Of a stretch of 64,000 nucleotides of DNA, positions 1-9,418 are shown one piece after another (position 1 is the stretch's first letter; the number at the start of each line of letters is the position of its first letter). The notes beneath the pieces were generated by a model. That model did not search any database and was not told where the DNA came from. It worked only from the letters and a program-made list of their open reading frames with translations. A program made the position numbers and the translations under genes. Source of the stretch: Lachancea thermotolerans CBS 6340 (taxonomy: Eukaryota; Ascomycota; Saccharomycetes; Saccharomycetales; Saccharomycetaceae); assembly GCF_000142805.1 (NCBI RefSeq), contig NC_013080.1, positions 1-64,000 on the forward strand. Reading direction: 5' to 3'.

Positions 1-462
1 CCTTTCCCTACCCCTAATTCAGAAGACCCTGAGTGTCAGTGTAATATCCCCTTTCGATATCCTTTTTATCACGTGATAGATGCCTCACAAGAGGGTGTTG
101 CGAGGGCTTGAAAAAGGTTTTCCGCGAGGATATAGCGGGCGCGTTACGTGCTGATAACGCTTTTGCCACTTAAACCCATTTTGCGGTTTCAAAAATAAGT
201 CTGTGCTCTGCACTTCACATTCAGTGTCGCAGTCATGCTTTTTCTCCAGTGTGTCCCATCCTGTAACCACAGTGGCATCGACTTCACTGAGTCACGTGCA
301 TGTAATTCTGGATCCCCAAATCTCTTAAGATGACATGCGTTCTTGGGCGAATCAGTCGTTGTGTTTTTTTACTTCGGAAAGATGAAGAAGTAACAGTCAT
401 CCAAGAACTTCTGTTATCAACCGGACCCTGAAAGGCTTTTTTTTTGTCTGCTGCTCGGAGTC

Positions 463-469
463 TGCACCC
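463..469 (+). promoter_or_regulatory. Aft1-type iron-response core TGCACCC
   Basis: TGCACCC matches the core of the Aft1/Aft2 iron-regulon site. It lies 327 bases before the ATG of the siderophore transporter at 796. The following base is T, so the flank is not the full consensus. Confidence 0.5.
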
Positions 470-553
470 TGCTTTCGCGTGAATATCGTTGATTACAGGA
501 TGTACTGTACATACTATTTGCCCACCGTGACCCCGTTATTGTGGCGTCGCTCA

Positions 554-560
554 GGGTGCA
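554..560 (-). promoter_or_regulatory. Aft1-type iron-response core, reverse orientation
   Basis: GGGTGCA on the plus strand is the reverse complement of TGCACCC. It is the second of three such cores upstream of the siderophore transporter, 236 bases before its ATG. Confidence 0.5.
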
Positions 561-713
561 TGCGTTATTTTAAAACAAACATAAGCATACAATAAGGGTC
601 TGCTGTTGTTTTTTCCCCATTCACCCTACAGAAGGTAACTGGGCAAGATTTTTCATTGTTCTTGAGGAAAATGCACCTAGATTACGACCTCTGCAATAAA
701 AGTAAACAAAAAA

Positions 714-720
714 TGCACCC
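714..720 (+). promoter_or_regulatory. Aft1-type iron-response site TGCACCCA
   Basis: With the next base A this fits the whole YRCACCCR consensus. It lies 76 bases before the ATG at 796. Three cores in about 260 bases, in front of a gene whose family is a known Aft1 target, suggest induction under iron starvation. That regulation is inferred by analogy with S. cerevisiae. Confidence 0.6.
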
Positions 721-795
721 ATTGTTCTTAATTTACGTTCTCTTAAAACAGCTAGCACTAGCCGCCAAGAAACGTTTTGATCTTGTAGGACATTA

Positions 796-2658
796 ATGCC
801 TGAGTATCAACAGGGTGGCCCGTCATTGGGCTCGGAGAGTACTCCCAATGAAAACTACGGGAAAGCAAATGTAGTTCAGACAGAGAAAGAGTTCAGTCAT
901 GATAGCAAGAACGAACCTGAATTGGGTGACAAACTTCAAATAACCAAGCGGATCGTCATTCGTAAGGCCGAGCTCATGGCAAACCAATATGACGGTTGGT
1001 TACTAAAATCTATGTTTCTGTTTTCAGCCTTTATTTGCGCTTTTTCGTACGGGCTTGACAGTATCATTAGAAGCATTTACATGACATATGCGATGAACGA
1101 TTACCAGACGCATTCTCTGCTGTCAACAGTAAGCGTAATAAGTCTGACAATCTCCGCGGTTGCTCAAATATTCTTCGCCGGTTTGTCGGATGTTTTCGGC
1201 AGACTGTCAATGTTCATTGTGGCTATTATGTTTTACGTTGTTGGTACCGTCATCCAGTCTCAGGCTTACGATGTTCAAAGATACGCCGCTGGGTCGATTT
1301 TCTATTATATTGGGCTTGTCGGTTCTATGTTTCAGGTAACTTTAATGCTGTCCGACTGTTCATCATTGAAGTGGAGACTGCTTTACAACTTCGTCCCGGC
1401 TTGGCCAGCATTAGTGACCGTATGGATTTCGGGTAACGTCGTCCATGTGGCTAACCCAGAAAAGAACTGGTCCTGGGGTATTGCGATGTGGGCATTTATC
1501 TTTCCTGCAACTTGTCTACCAATCATAGGCTGTCTCCTCCATATGAGGTGGAAGCTCAGAAACAATTCTGAATGGAAGGAATTGCAGGAGGAGAAAACTT
1601 ACTTCCAAACCCATGGTTTGGTGCAAACCCTGAAACAACTTTTCTGGAAATTAGATGTTGTGGGCGTGTTACTATTCAGCGTATCTACCGGGTGCATTCT
1701 TATTCCACTGACAATCGCCGGGGGCGCCTCCACGCATTGGAGGAGCGCCAAGGTTATTGCGCCATTAGTACTTGGCTCCTTGCTAGTTCCTTTCTTCATT
1801 TATTGGGAAAGTAAACTAGCTTTGGTGCCTTTGGCCCCATTCAAGATGTTGAAAGATCGTGGCATTTGGGCACCTCTGCTTATTACGTTTTTGATTTGCT
1901 TCATTTACATGATGGCAGCTGGTTACCTATACACAATCTTGTTGGTGGCTGGAAACGAGAGTTCTCTTTCGGCAACGAGAATAACAAGTCTCTACAGTTT
2001 TGTTGCCGCTGTCTTTTCTCCAGTTGTAGGAATATTTGTCGCAAGATTTTCAAGACTGAAGCCATTTGCAGTGTTTGGCTGCTCACTCTACTTTGTTACA
2101 ATGGCTCTCTTTTACCACTTCCGGGGTGGTACCGATACTGGTAAAGGTGTAATCGGAGCTATGGTTGTCTGGGGTATTACGAGTTGTTTCTTTAATTATC
2201 CGATTAACATTTCGATGCAAACTGTGACGTCGCATGAGAACATGGCCACGGTCACAGCTTTCGGCCTCACGATCTTCAGAATAGGTGGTGCAGTGGGTGC
2301 GGCTGTCTCGGGCGCTATCTGGACGCAGAGTTTATACCCCAGGTTGCTCAAGGCCTTAGGTGATCCTACCCTGGCATTAGAAGCTTATAATATGCCACTA
2401 AGCTTCATGCTCAAACACGAATGGGGTACTCCCGCAAGAGACGCAATGATAGAAGCCTACAGATATGTCCAAAAGTACGAAGTTTTGGTGGGCCTGATAT
2501 TTGTCGCGCCGATGTTTTTGTTGACTTTCTTCTTGAGAGATCCACCATTGACTGAAGACTATGGACAGAAACTTGAAGACGATGAGTACGTAAAGCACGA
2601 TGACCCAATCACTGATTGGATAGCTGAGCGTTTCTCGAGTTTCAAAAAACATGAATAG
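796..2658 (+). CDS. ARN/SIT1-family siderophore-iron transporter (copy 1)
   Basis: A 620-residue major facilitator protein, the usual length for the yeast Arn1/Arn2/Sit1/Enb1 family (about 606-628), which imports ferric siderophores by proton symport at plasma membrane or endosome. About 70 hydrophilic residues precede a chain of roughly 14 membrane segments. Family signatures include QSQAYDVQRYAAG, WRLLYNFVP, FWKLDVVGVLL and VSGAIWTQSLYPRLLKALGD, and the tail ends DPITDWIAERF. It is clearly paralogous to the transporter at 47.3 kb but more diverged from Sit1 as I remember it. Three Aft1-type sites lie upstream, supporting iron regulation. It converges on the helicase gene, about 290 bases away. 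Substrate is not decidable from sequence. The reading frame is whole. Confidence 0.9.
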   Translation: MPEYQQGGPSLGSESTPNENYGKANVVQTEKEFSHDSKNEPELGDKLQITKRIVIRKAELMANQYDGWLLKSMFLFSAFICAFSYGLDSIIRSIYMTYAMNDYQTHSLLSTVSVISLTISAVAQIFFAGLSDVFGRLSMFIVAIMFYVVGTVIQSQAYDVQRYAAGSIFYYIGLVGSMFQVTLMLSDCSSLKWRLLYNFVPAWPALVTVWISGNVVHVANPEKNWSWGIAMWAFIFPATCLPIIGCLLHMRWKLRNNSEWKELQEEKTYFQTHGLVQTLKQLFWKLDVVGVLLFSVSTGCILIPLTIAGGASTHWRSAKVIAPLVLGSLLVPFFIYWESKLALVPLAPFKMLKDRGIWAPLLITFLICFIYMMAAGYLYTILLVAGNESSLSATRITSLYSFVAAVFSPVVGIFVARFSRLKPFAVFGCSLYFVTMALFYHFRGGTDTGKGVIGAMVVWGITSCFFNYPINISMQTVTSHENMATVTAFGLTIFRIGGAVGAAVSGAIWTQSLYPRLLKALGDPTLALEAYNMPLSFMLKHEWGTPARDAMIEAYRYVQKYEVLVGLIFVAPMFLLTFFLRDPPLTEDYGQKLEDDEYVKHDDPITDWIAERFSSFKKHE

Positions 2659-2950
2659 GGTAATTAGTTTCTAAGATGTGTTAGTTGTTAGTTTTGTGAA
2701 TGGATCGACGGCTTTTATAGTTTCTCAGATAAAGCCAGAAGAGGGAGTTTATATTGGTATCGTCACTCTCCCGCTTGTGTACCTCCTTCCATACGCACCT
2801 CATCCTGCACATTGTCCTTCTCGATGATGTCGGAATAGTATGGAATTTTACCTTGCCATCAATGCCGTACAACTTCATGTCTTTGTGTCTGGAGCCACTC
2901 AATTCTAGGGCCTTAAACATCGTGATTGTTCCTTGTTAGATTTCTCGAAA

Positions 2951-5900
2951 CTACGCTTTGGTAATAGCCGTATCGTCTTGGGGTCTTTTATTGACGCCCG
3001 AAACCTCGTTGCTGTCATCAGCGCTCGCGATCACATCTGTGCGCGCAATCTTCCTTTCTCTTCCTTGCTCAGAATCCTCATCTCTCGTCGTTTTCTGGGA
3101 ACATACGTCATTCACTTCCTCTTCAAGTACCACGCGATGAAACAAGCTCTTTGCCTCTTCTGTAACACTCTCAAAGCTGCCGCAACATCCGGCGTGTACC
3201 CGCTGCGGTAGCTCGTAGTACTTACAAATCTGTGAAGTAAAGCATTTGTCGTAATCGACGCGGGGTTGATCATTCTCGACCTGTGGTGGCGGATCTTGCC
3301 ATAACGCTATGCATGTCCCAGACCCTCGCACGCGACCCACGCACTGGATGTACTCAGCTACTCGCGGATAATAGTCTAGCAGTATCACCATTCGCAGCCC
3401 CTCAATATCCAGCCCTTCCACGACCTGCTTTGTGCCGATCAGCAACTGCAGACTCTTGTCCTTGATGAATGATTGCACCCGTTTCAGTTTCTCTTCGGTA
3501 GTTAGGTCACTGTGAACATAAGCGGCGCTGAACTCTTGTGAGACCTCGGTAAATAACTCCGTGGTGGCCACATTCTCTCCCACTACTAAGGCAGCCTTTG
3601 CATCTGGATCATATGCAAAAAGACTTCTTAGGAACTGCTTTACCTGCCCAACGCCGTTTCCCCTCATACGTAAGGCATGTTTGTAAACATGCATCACAGC
3701 TGGCTCTTGCACGTAGTTGCGCAAAAAAATAGGTACATCGACCGACCGGCCTGCCTGCGATCTCTCCCATGTAAAATTTGTGCCCTCTCGACCCCTAAAT
3801 CCTAGCTCTTGAAGTGCTCCCTGCGCAGATCCTTGCTCACATGTGGCCGAGGTCAAAATTATTCGCCGGAACCGCCCAAATTGTACCCGCTTCAGAGACG
3901 GAAATGAAACCTCACTGTGACTTTTCTCGTCGTATAGATTTTGAAACTCGTCGAATGCAAGTAGACCAAGTTTTTTCTCTGGGTACAGTAAACTCCAAAA
4001 ATTTATCATCTTTATAAAGTCCTCGGCGGCTGCGTCATTGAAGGTGCCCACGTAAACGTCCAGCAGTGAGTTTTCTTTGCAACGAGTCTCGTTGAGAAGC
4101 TTTTCAACACTACCTACACGCAGGTTGCCACTTGCTTCGAGCCGACACATCGTCCCGGCAAGTAGACCTACGAAAGGGACAAACACAAATGACACAAGGG
4201 AAAGTTTCCTCATGGTATAGCACATCAGTGGCAGCTGGAAAACTAATGTCTTGCCGAGTCCCGGGGGTGCTTGTACTGCAATAATCTTCTTATTTGACAG
4301 GTAAGCATTCACGCATGCCAAGTACTGATCCGAATTGCGGAAGGTAAAGCTTTTCCCATAGAGCTCTCGACCTGCATGAACAAGATCATCTGGGCATAGT
4401 GCTTCTTTCTGCAAAACTATTTCGCCAACACTGTAAGTTAGCGGATGATGTATTTCTTCCTCTTCATCGAGACCCACCCATCGTATCCATTGCTTTGCGA
4501 TTTCCTCGTGCCATGTCCGCGTCATAAATCTTTCTGATTGTTCGCACTGCCACATGGACTCCTCCAAAACTTCCAAATCGCCCATGGCATCTGGGTCATC
4601 CACGTCTTCTGAGTCACCCAGTTCATCCATGTAGTCCCGCGCGCTTGAAGCAGCAAAGCGACACATGGCTAGATCTATTCTCGCTGTTTTGACGGGCTTT
4701 GAGTCATTGAGGGATGAGGCTAGATACTGCCGTAGCAACCCCATCCTGCCGAATTTTAGCTGCTTAAAACTCAATCTCTCGGGAGATGCAACATAATTGG
4801 GGTGTTCCTCGCTGGGCTTAAGAAACCGCCTCCTACTCATAAGCTGGCCTAGTTTAGCGTCTAAAAACAAATATTGGTCCATGATAAGTGCCGACGCCTC
4901 TTTCTTGCTCATATTGCATTTGCCCTCAATGTGCTCCCATATGCCCTCCAGATCAACTTCACCTTCCTTTGGAGGTTCGAAGGCCTCGTAGTTCTCGCCT
5001 AGCACCGATATCTGAGTCTTCCGCAGCACAGTTACGTAGTACACCAGATAGTATGATGTTCGCTTATCCAACCATTTGAAGTCTTCTTTCAAGTTCCCTT
5101 TCTTGAAGCTTCTTGTGATTATTTGGACACATCGTCGCTCACTGTCCACATATATGTTCTGCTGGTCGCCACCGCATGCCAAAACCTGTAGCTCTGAAAA
5201 GGTGTAGGGCACACCCGCTGCTAACCAGATCATCCACATTAAAGCCACTGTCATCTTATCAATGGCGCCGAGCACCTCTCTTTTATCAAGCTGGGTAAGC
5301 GGCTGCCTCATGCTTGGTGACACTTGATCATGTATCCACTGTGGAAACATATCTTTTAATGAGAAATTCGCGCGGTAGCCATGGCCTGCCCACGGAATTC
5401 TGTAATTTTCCAGGAGCATTTTTCCAGTTGATTCTACCGGCGTCATTGTCAAGACCCTGTCGAGCTTGCTCCATTGCTGGTCGAACTCATATTGCATGTC
5501 GCTGTAAAAGCTCTTGATGTATTCTCTTCCAAACGTTTTTCCATATACCCTTATACAGTCAGGAGGCACGCGGTTTATGTTCATAGTCATCGTTTGGTCA
5601 CTTTCTTTTGCAACTTTGTGATATAGGGTCGTGAATTTGCTCCATATATTGTGGCTCTCCTCTTGGAAAATATTCAACTGGTCTTCACTCTTTTCCGAAA
5701 TTATCACACACTTGATCCACACTCCCGTTGCAGACATACGCTCGCGCACAGTTTCCATCTCCTCGACTTCTAAATCTTTTCTTATATCAAAGTGTGCGCT
5801 TAGCCTGAAGAGCAACAGACGCGTGAACAAATTTGCAAGATCCATGTACCTCTCTTCTTTGAGTACAATGTAAAGAAGCTGCTGTAGGTGCGCTGCTTTT

Positions 5901-6727
5901 GCTTCAGTGTTGTGCAGCTCTCCGATTCTGTCCAGCAAAAGCTCGCTGTCCACTGTTGGCCGCTCCACTTGTTGCCCCAATGATAACTGGTGCAGATTCG
6001 CAATAAGAAAGAGCAGAACACCTGCGTGCTTCCCATGTATCTCTAGAGTCTCTAATTTATATTTTGTCACTAGAGGTTCGCCAAAGGAGTTTGTCTTGGT
6101 GGTTTTAGAAATGGCTTCTCTATGACAATGCTTTAAGATTGCAACACTTTCTACCTCATACAACGTTCGATCCATGGCGAAAGACCGGAAGAGGCGGCGG
6201 TCGCGGTTAGTAAAGACCAGCTTGTCACAGTGAAGCGTGTGAAATACGTCCAAATCTTCACTAGCCTGGGGCACAGTCGCGGTTTCGGCTTCGCTCTCCT
6301 GGCGCGGGGTCGCGATCTCGTGCTCTAATGGCATCTCAGGCAGCTTTTTGCCAGTCTGGCAGAGGTACTTTCTAGTCTTGTTAGGGAGCGTTATTGGCAG
6401 AACGCGGTACTCGATAGAGCGCCGTGTATTCGCACTGTTGGTTCTGCCCGACCTGACCGCTTTCATGCCATCTTCAGTACTGTAAAAATATCTCTGCTCG
6501 CTCGTTACAGTCTCAAAAAGCAGTGGGCAGTCCACGTAGATGAGATCCTCTTTCATCCCCAAATAAACCGCCAGGTTCTGCAGCTTCAACTCGAGAATCC
6601 GCTGCACTTCCTTCTTGGTAGGTTTGAGAGAGCTGATATTCGGGCACGTGATCCGTTTAGTGCCATCCCTGTTTGTCTTTATGAGAAACCCATGAATAGC
6701 CGCGAAGCGATCTGATATTTTTTCCAT
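2951..6727 (-). CDS. RecQ-like subtelomeric helicase, telomere-linked-helicase type
   Basis: A 1258-residue intronless protein with a superfamily 2 helicase core in its last third. Motif I is APPGLGKT at about residues 819-827; motif II is the DEAD variant DEFQ near 927; motif III is TSAT near 958; motif V includes GTKQVVEGLDIEG; motif VI is the RecQ-like QCVGRVRGSG near 1125. Around 515-580 is a block (QNIYVD, then FKKGN, then YYLVYYVTVL) that resembles, from memory, the conserved region before the helicase in fungal telomere-linked RecQ helicases. The roughly 500 residues before it are unrecognised. An acidic patch (GDSEDVDDPDAMGD) lies near 705. The frame is whole, which suggests selection or recent spread. 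The family tie is inference. It could instead be an unrelated subtelomeric helicase such as a Y'-type one, but motif VI argues for RecQ. Confidence 0.75.
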   Translation of the reverse strand: MEKISDRFAAIHGFLIKTNRDGTKRITCPNISSLKPTKKEVQRILELKLQNLAVYLGMKEDLIYVDCPLLFETVTSEQRYFYSTEDGMKAVRSGRTNSANTRRSIEYRVLPITLPNKTRKYLCQTGKKLPEMPLEHEIATPRQESEAETATVPQASEDLDVFHTLHCDKLVFTNRDRRLFRSFAMDRTLYEVESVAILKHCHREAISKTTKTNSFGEPLVTKYKLETLEIHGKHAGVLLFLIANLHQLSLGQQVERPTVDSELLLDRIGELHNTEAKAAHLQQLLYIVLKEERYMDLANLFTRLLLFRLSAHFDIRKDLEVEEMETVRERMSATGVWIKCVIISEKSEDQLNIFQEESHNIWSKFTTLYHKVAKESDQTMTMNINRVPPDCIRVYGKTFGREYIKSFYSDMQYEFDQQWSKLDRVLTMTPVESTGKMLLENYRIPWAGHGYRANFSLKDMFPQWIHDQVSPSMRQPLTQLDKREVLGAIDKMTVALMWMIWLAAGVPYTFSELQVLACGGDQQNIYVDSERRCVQIITRSFKKGNLKEDFKWLDKRTSYYLVYYVTVLRKTQISVLGENYEAFEPPKEGEVDLEGIWEHIEGKCNMSKKEASALIMDQYLFLDAKLGQLMSRRRFLKPSEEHPNYVASPERLSFKQLKFGRMGLLRQYLASSLNDSKPVKTARIDLAMCRFAASSARDYMDELGDSEDVDDPDAMGDLEVLEESMWQCEQSERFMTRTWHEEIAKQWIRWVGLDEEEEIHHPLTYSVGEIVLQKEALCPDDLVHAGRELYGKSFTFRNSDQYLACVNAYLSNKKIIAVQAPPGLGKTLVFQLPLMCYTMRKLSLVSFVFVPFVGLLAGTMCRLEASGNLRVGSVEKLLNETRCKENSLLDVYVGTFNDAAAEDFIKMINFWSLLYPEKKLGLLAFDEFQNLYDEKSHSEVSFPSLKRVQFGRFRRIILTSATCEQGSAQGALQELGFRGREGTNFTWERSQAGRSVDVPIFLRNYVQEPAVMHVYKHALRMRGNGVGQVKQFLRSLFAYDPDAKAALVVGENVATTELFTEVSQEFSAAYVHSDLTTEEKLKRVQSFIKDKSLQLLIGTKQVVEGLDIEGLRMVILLDYYPRVAEYIQCVGRVRGSGTCIALWQDPPPQVENDQPRVDYDKCFTSQICKYYELPQRVHAGCCGSFESVTEEAKSLFHRVVLEEEVNDVCSQKTTRDEDSEQGRERKIARTDVIASADDSNEVSGVNKRPQDDTAITKA

Positions 6728-6766
6728 GTGCGCGTGCGGGGTTCAAATAGCGAGATGCTTTGATGT

Positions 6767-6772
6767 CACGTG
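6767..6772. promoter_or_regulatory. CACGTG E-box upstream of the helicase gene
   Basis: CACGTG (context TCACGTGCC) lies 40 bases before the helicase ATG at 6727. A Cbf1-type bHLH site is plausible. It sits between the ATG and the TATA box. Confidence 0.4.
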
Positions 6773-6822
6773 CCCTGATCATTTGCGGCTGTTCGAGAGC
6801 ACTCAGAGCTTTCGGGCTCTCA

Positions 6823-6830
6823 CTTATATA
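6823..6830 (-). promoter_or_regulatory. TATA box of the helicase gene
   Basis: On the minus strand this reads TATATAAG, about 96-103 bases before the helicase ATG, a normal yeast TATA distance. A good TATA box and a whole reading frame argue that the gene is expressed. Confidence 0.5.
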
Positions 6831-7717
6831 ACAATTCCCCAGGGCATCACCAGTAACGAATCGGAGGGAATTTTGTCCTCGTTGGCCAGTTACTTGGCTA
6901 TCGGGTCACCGTCTAGGTATTTGTTGAGCGTTTTGCGCGAGTGTAATACCTGTGACACGGTCCCATTGAGTGTAGCTTCACAGTTGGCACATGGCGCGCT
7001 CGTATGATGTTAACGCTCACCTCTTCACATGCTATAAACGCGTGAGAGGGGTCGTCTGCGGGGTCTCGAGCTGTTGAGATGTATATCTGATTTCTGGAGC
7101 TTCAGTATAGCGGAATGGTTTCTGGGGGATCGAACATACAAGTTATGCGCCCTGCGGCTATCCTTGTGGAGTTTCAAGGTTCTGTTCCCACTTCTATATT
7201 GAACTCCGACGGATGCGTAGATGTATATCCACAGTTCTAATCGCTTGCATTCTAGGTTCAAGGTTTACTTGTTAGGGTAGATCATTCATGACCTATGCAA
7301 GTGATAACTTTGCACCTTCGTCGCTGCATTAAATTCTACATACCTTCACTTTATTGGTGATCGCGTGACTTTTCTAGTCGTGAAAACTGAAACACTGCAT
7401 AGAATCAGGTGACTGGAAACACAGGTTGGCGGGGAAGCTGGCGCGTCCGGAAACACAAATTATGATGTACTCTCATACGAACTATATAATAATGCGAAAC
7501 ACCACCTCGAGACCCATGGTCGCTGTCATGAGACTCTTCCAAATTGAAAGGGTGAATGAGTATCAAGGCAAAGGGTCAGGCTTGTCGTTTTTGCAATCTT
7601 AGCCATTTGATTGAGAAGGCCTTTCCCTTTTCTGGGGCTTTCAGAAGAGTCCCGATCAATGAGTTGGGGTTAACATCTGTGGATGCGTCTCATGGCACGT
7701 TTTTAGAAGAAAAAAAC
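6831..7717. other. Intergenic, no gene seen
   Basis: Short open frames only, none with recognisable similarity. The stretch ends at a solo-LTR-like repeat. Confidence 0.5.
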
Positions 7718-8133
7718 TGTCAGATTGTGATCGGTTCGTTGGTGTGTGATAGTGCCAAGTTGCATAATGACACATTGGTATGAAATGATATGACACATGG
7801 ACATATCATAAATACGACGGATACCCAACTAAGTCACATAGAAGGTTCACATTAACCGTTCATAGTCCAGATCAGGCCACAGTGGCTTGGAGAAGGTAAG
7901 GAGTGGTACCACCAGTACGATTATCACCTTATGATTAAGACTCAGCCACGTCCCAGAAATTTTGTATAAATCCGGATGATTTCTTTGGTTTGCAAGACAT
8001 ATATCTTGGACGGAAGAAAGAAGGGAGAGATATTTAGTACATCATCCACGAAGTAGTTTACTTAGATCATAATGGAAAACCTTGCCAAGGAATTTGAGAC
8101 CCTTTCGACCAATGACCCAGACTCGCCTCAATA
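7718..8133 (+). mobile_element. Solo-LTR-like repeat, copy A (416 bp)
   Basis: This begins TGTCAGATTGTGA and ends CGCCTCAATA. It is nearly identical along its length to the inverted copies at 31773-32188 and 43700-44116. The flanking five bases (AAAAC and AATCT) do not match, unlike the other two copies, so this one is either older or has recombined. Dispersed position, uniform length and 5-bp target duplications at its sister copies fit solo LTRs of a Ty-type retrotransposon. No internal element region is attached. The TG...TA ends are unusual for LTRs. Confidence 0.65.
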
Positions 8134-9418
8134 AATCTTAAGAGAGTTGAGCCCAGTCAAAGAGACATTGCTCTCCTTTTTCACAGCATGTGAAGAAAAT
8201 CTTTCTGACTTTAGAAGCAACCACCTAGCGTGACAGCAACAATCAACTCGATGATTCCCTTCATCAATCACAGCACTTTCACATGTCCATTCAACAGAAA
8301 AATCAATATGTTTAGGAAAGTTAGACGATACTAACCAAGGTTCTAATAATATACTGGTTTGGTATCAGCAAGGTAGTTATACGGAGTTACAGAGTTTTGT
8401 TCCTTCCTTCTCTTGAACTTGTAAATGTCTATGAAAGTCTTCCATGTACTCTGAAGCATCAGAGTCAAAGTAGCAATCAATAAATTCCAAGACAGGAACA
8501 GAAGCTTTATTTTAGCTGTATAAGAACATCTTTGACCGTACTCACTAGCCCTACTTTATTATGAAGTTTACGGGCGAGGCTTGGCATTAAGTCAATATTA
8601 TACGAATGTTTCATTTTACAGAAAGAGACTTCACCACTGTTAATTAATTAATAATGGTCTTTTAGGTTGGAATGTACTTTGTGTTAGAGCGACGTAAGGA
8701 AAATAATACCGAAAAAATATGCAAACACGTTTACCGCATAGCTCTTAAACATTGCTAAGACCAACATTTTATCCTGAAAGTATCTCATAGTTGAAGGAGA
8801 GCCTTTGTCAAAGGTGAATTTGAAGCTGAAAAGGATACGTATCAATTGTGCAGTTTGAAGTGAAGGAGCGGAAAATAATTGCACGTTAACTGACTACTCT
8901 TGTACATAAATTTTCATATCTCAGTTTGCTGGAAAATCCATTTGGCAACCCTTTCTCCCATGTCTTGGACACATTTGAATAGCAACGTCAGAAGATACTA
9001 ACATGCTTACCTAGGAACTTCATCTTCGAATGATCTGTATTTGATGTAAATATAATAATCTAATCGAGGCACCACTTTATGCCAACAGTTGCGTCTTGTC
9101 GTACGGTATTTACCCCCTTCGATGAATGACACTTCTTCCTAGCACTGGTGAACAACCTCAAATCCAGAAAACACTATTTTGAACCGAAAACTGTTTAAAT
9201 CTTCGATCTGAACTTTCGTATAAGTGGGTTTGCTTATCCCTGATAGCTTGACTGGTCGTTTATCAGACTCGCGCTGAACTGAATGTTGAAGGTGGCTAGC
9301 TAGAATGAAACAATATGACGAACAAAGCCTTCTAAAGGCCTCGTAATTCAAAATGAAGTGAAGTTGCATCTCAGCTTGTCATTCGGCTTTTAATGCTTAT
9401 GTACCTCCACCAAATTGT
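8134..9418. other. Intergenic between LTR copy A and the GAP1-type gene
   Basis: No whole gene. On the minus strand near 8380-8500 a short open stretch reads EFIDCYFDSDASEYMEDFHRH, which has protein-like composition and could be a gene relic, but I recognise no family. TACTAAC, the yeast branch-point sequence, occurs near 8329 and 8996 but without a convincing flanking exon. Confidence 0.4.

Larger units (their letters stand above)
1..795. other. Terminal intergenic region and promoter of the first siderophore transporter
   Basis: No convincing gene lies here, and the first bases do not look like yeast telomere repeats. CACGTG occurs at 70-75, inside the palindrome TCACGTGA, and again at 294-299. 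The stretch from about 460 onward is best read as the promoter of the downstream siderophore transporter because it holds three Aft1-type iron-response cores, listed separately. Confidence 0.6.

Noticed and set aside
1-60. Possible telomere repeat at the window start
   Set aside because: No short TG-rich or CA-rich tandem unit is present.
2681-2920. 79-codon frame just after the helicase gene on the same strand
   Set aside because: No recognisable motif, and no evidence that it continues the helicase. Likely chance in the convergent 3' region.
8990-9020. TACTAAC followed by a CAG/TAG-like acceptor, resembling an intron end
   Set aside because: No GTATGT donor at a suitable distance and no exons on either side.
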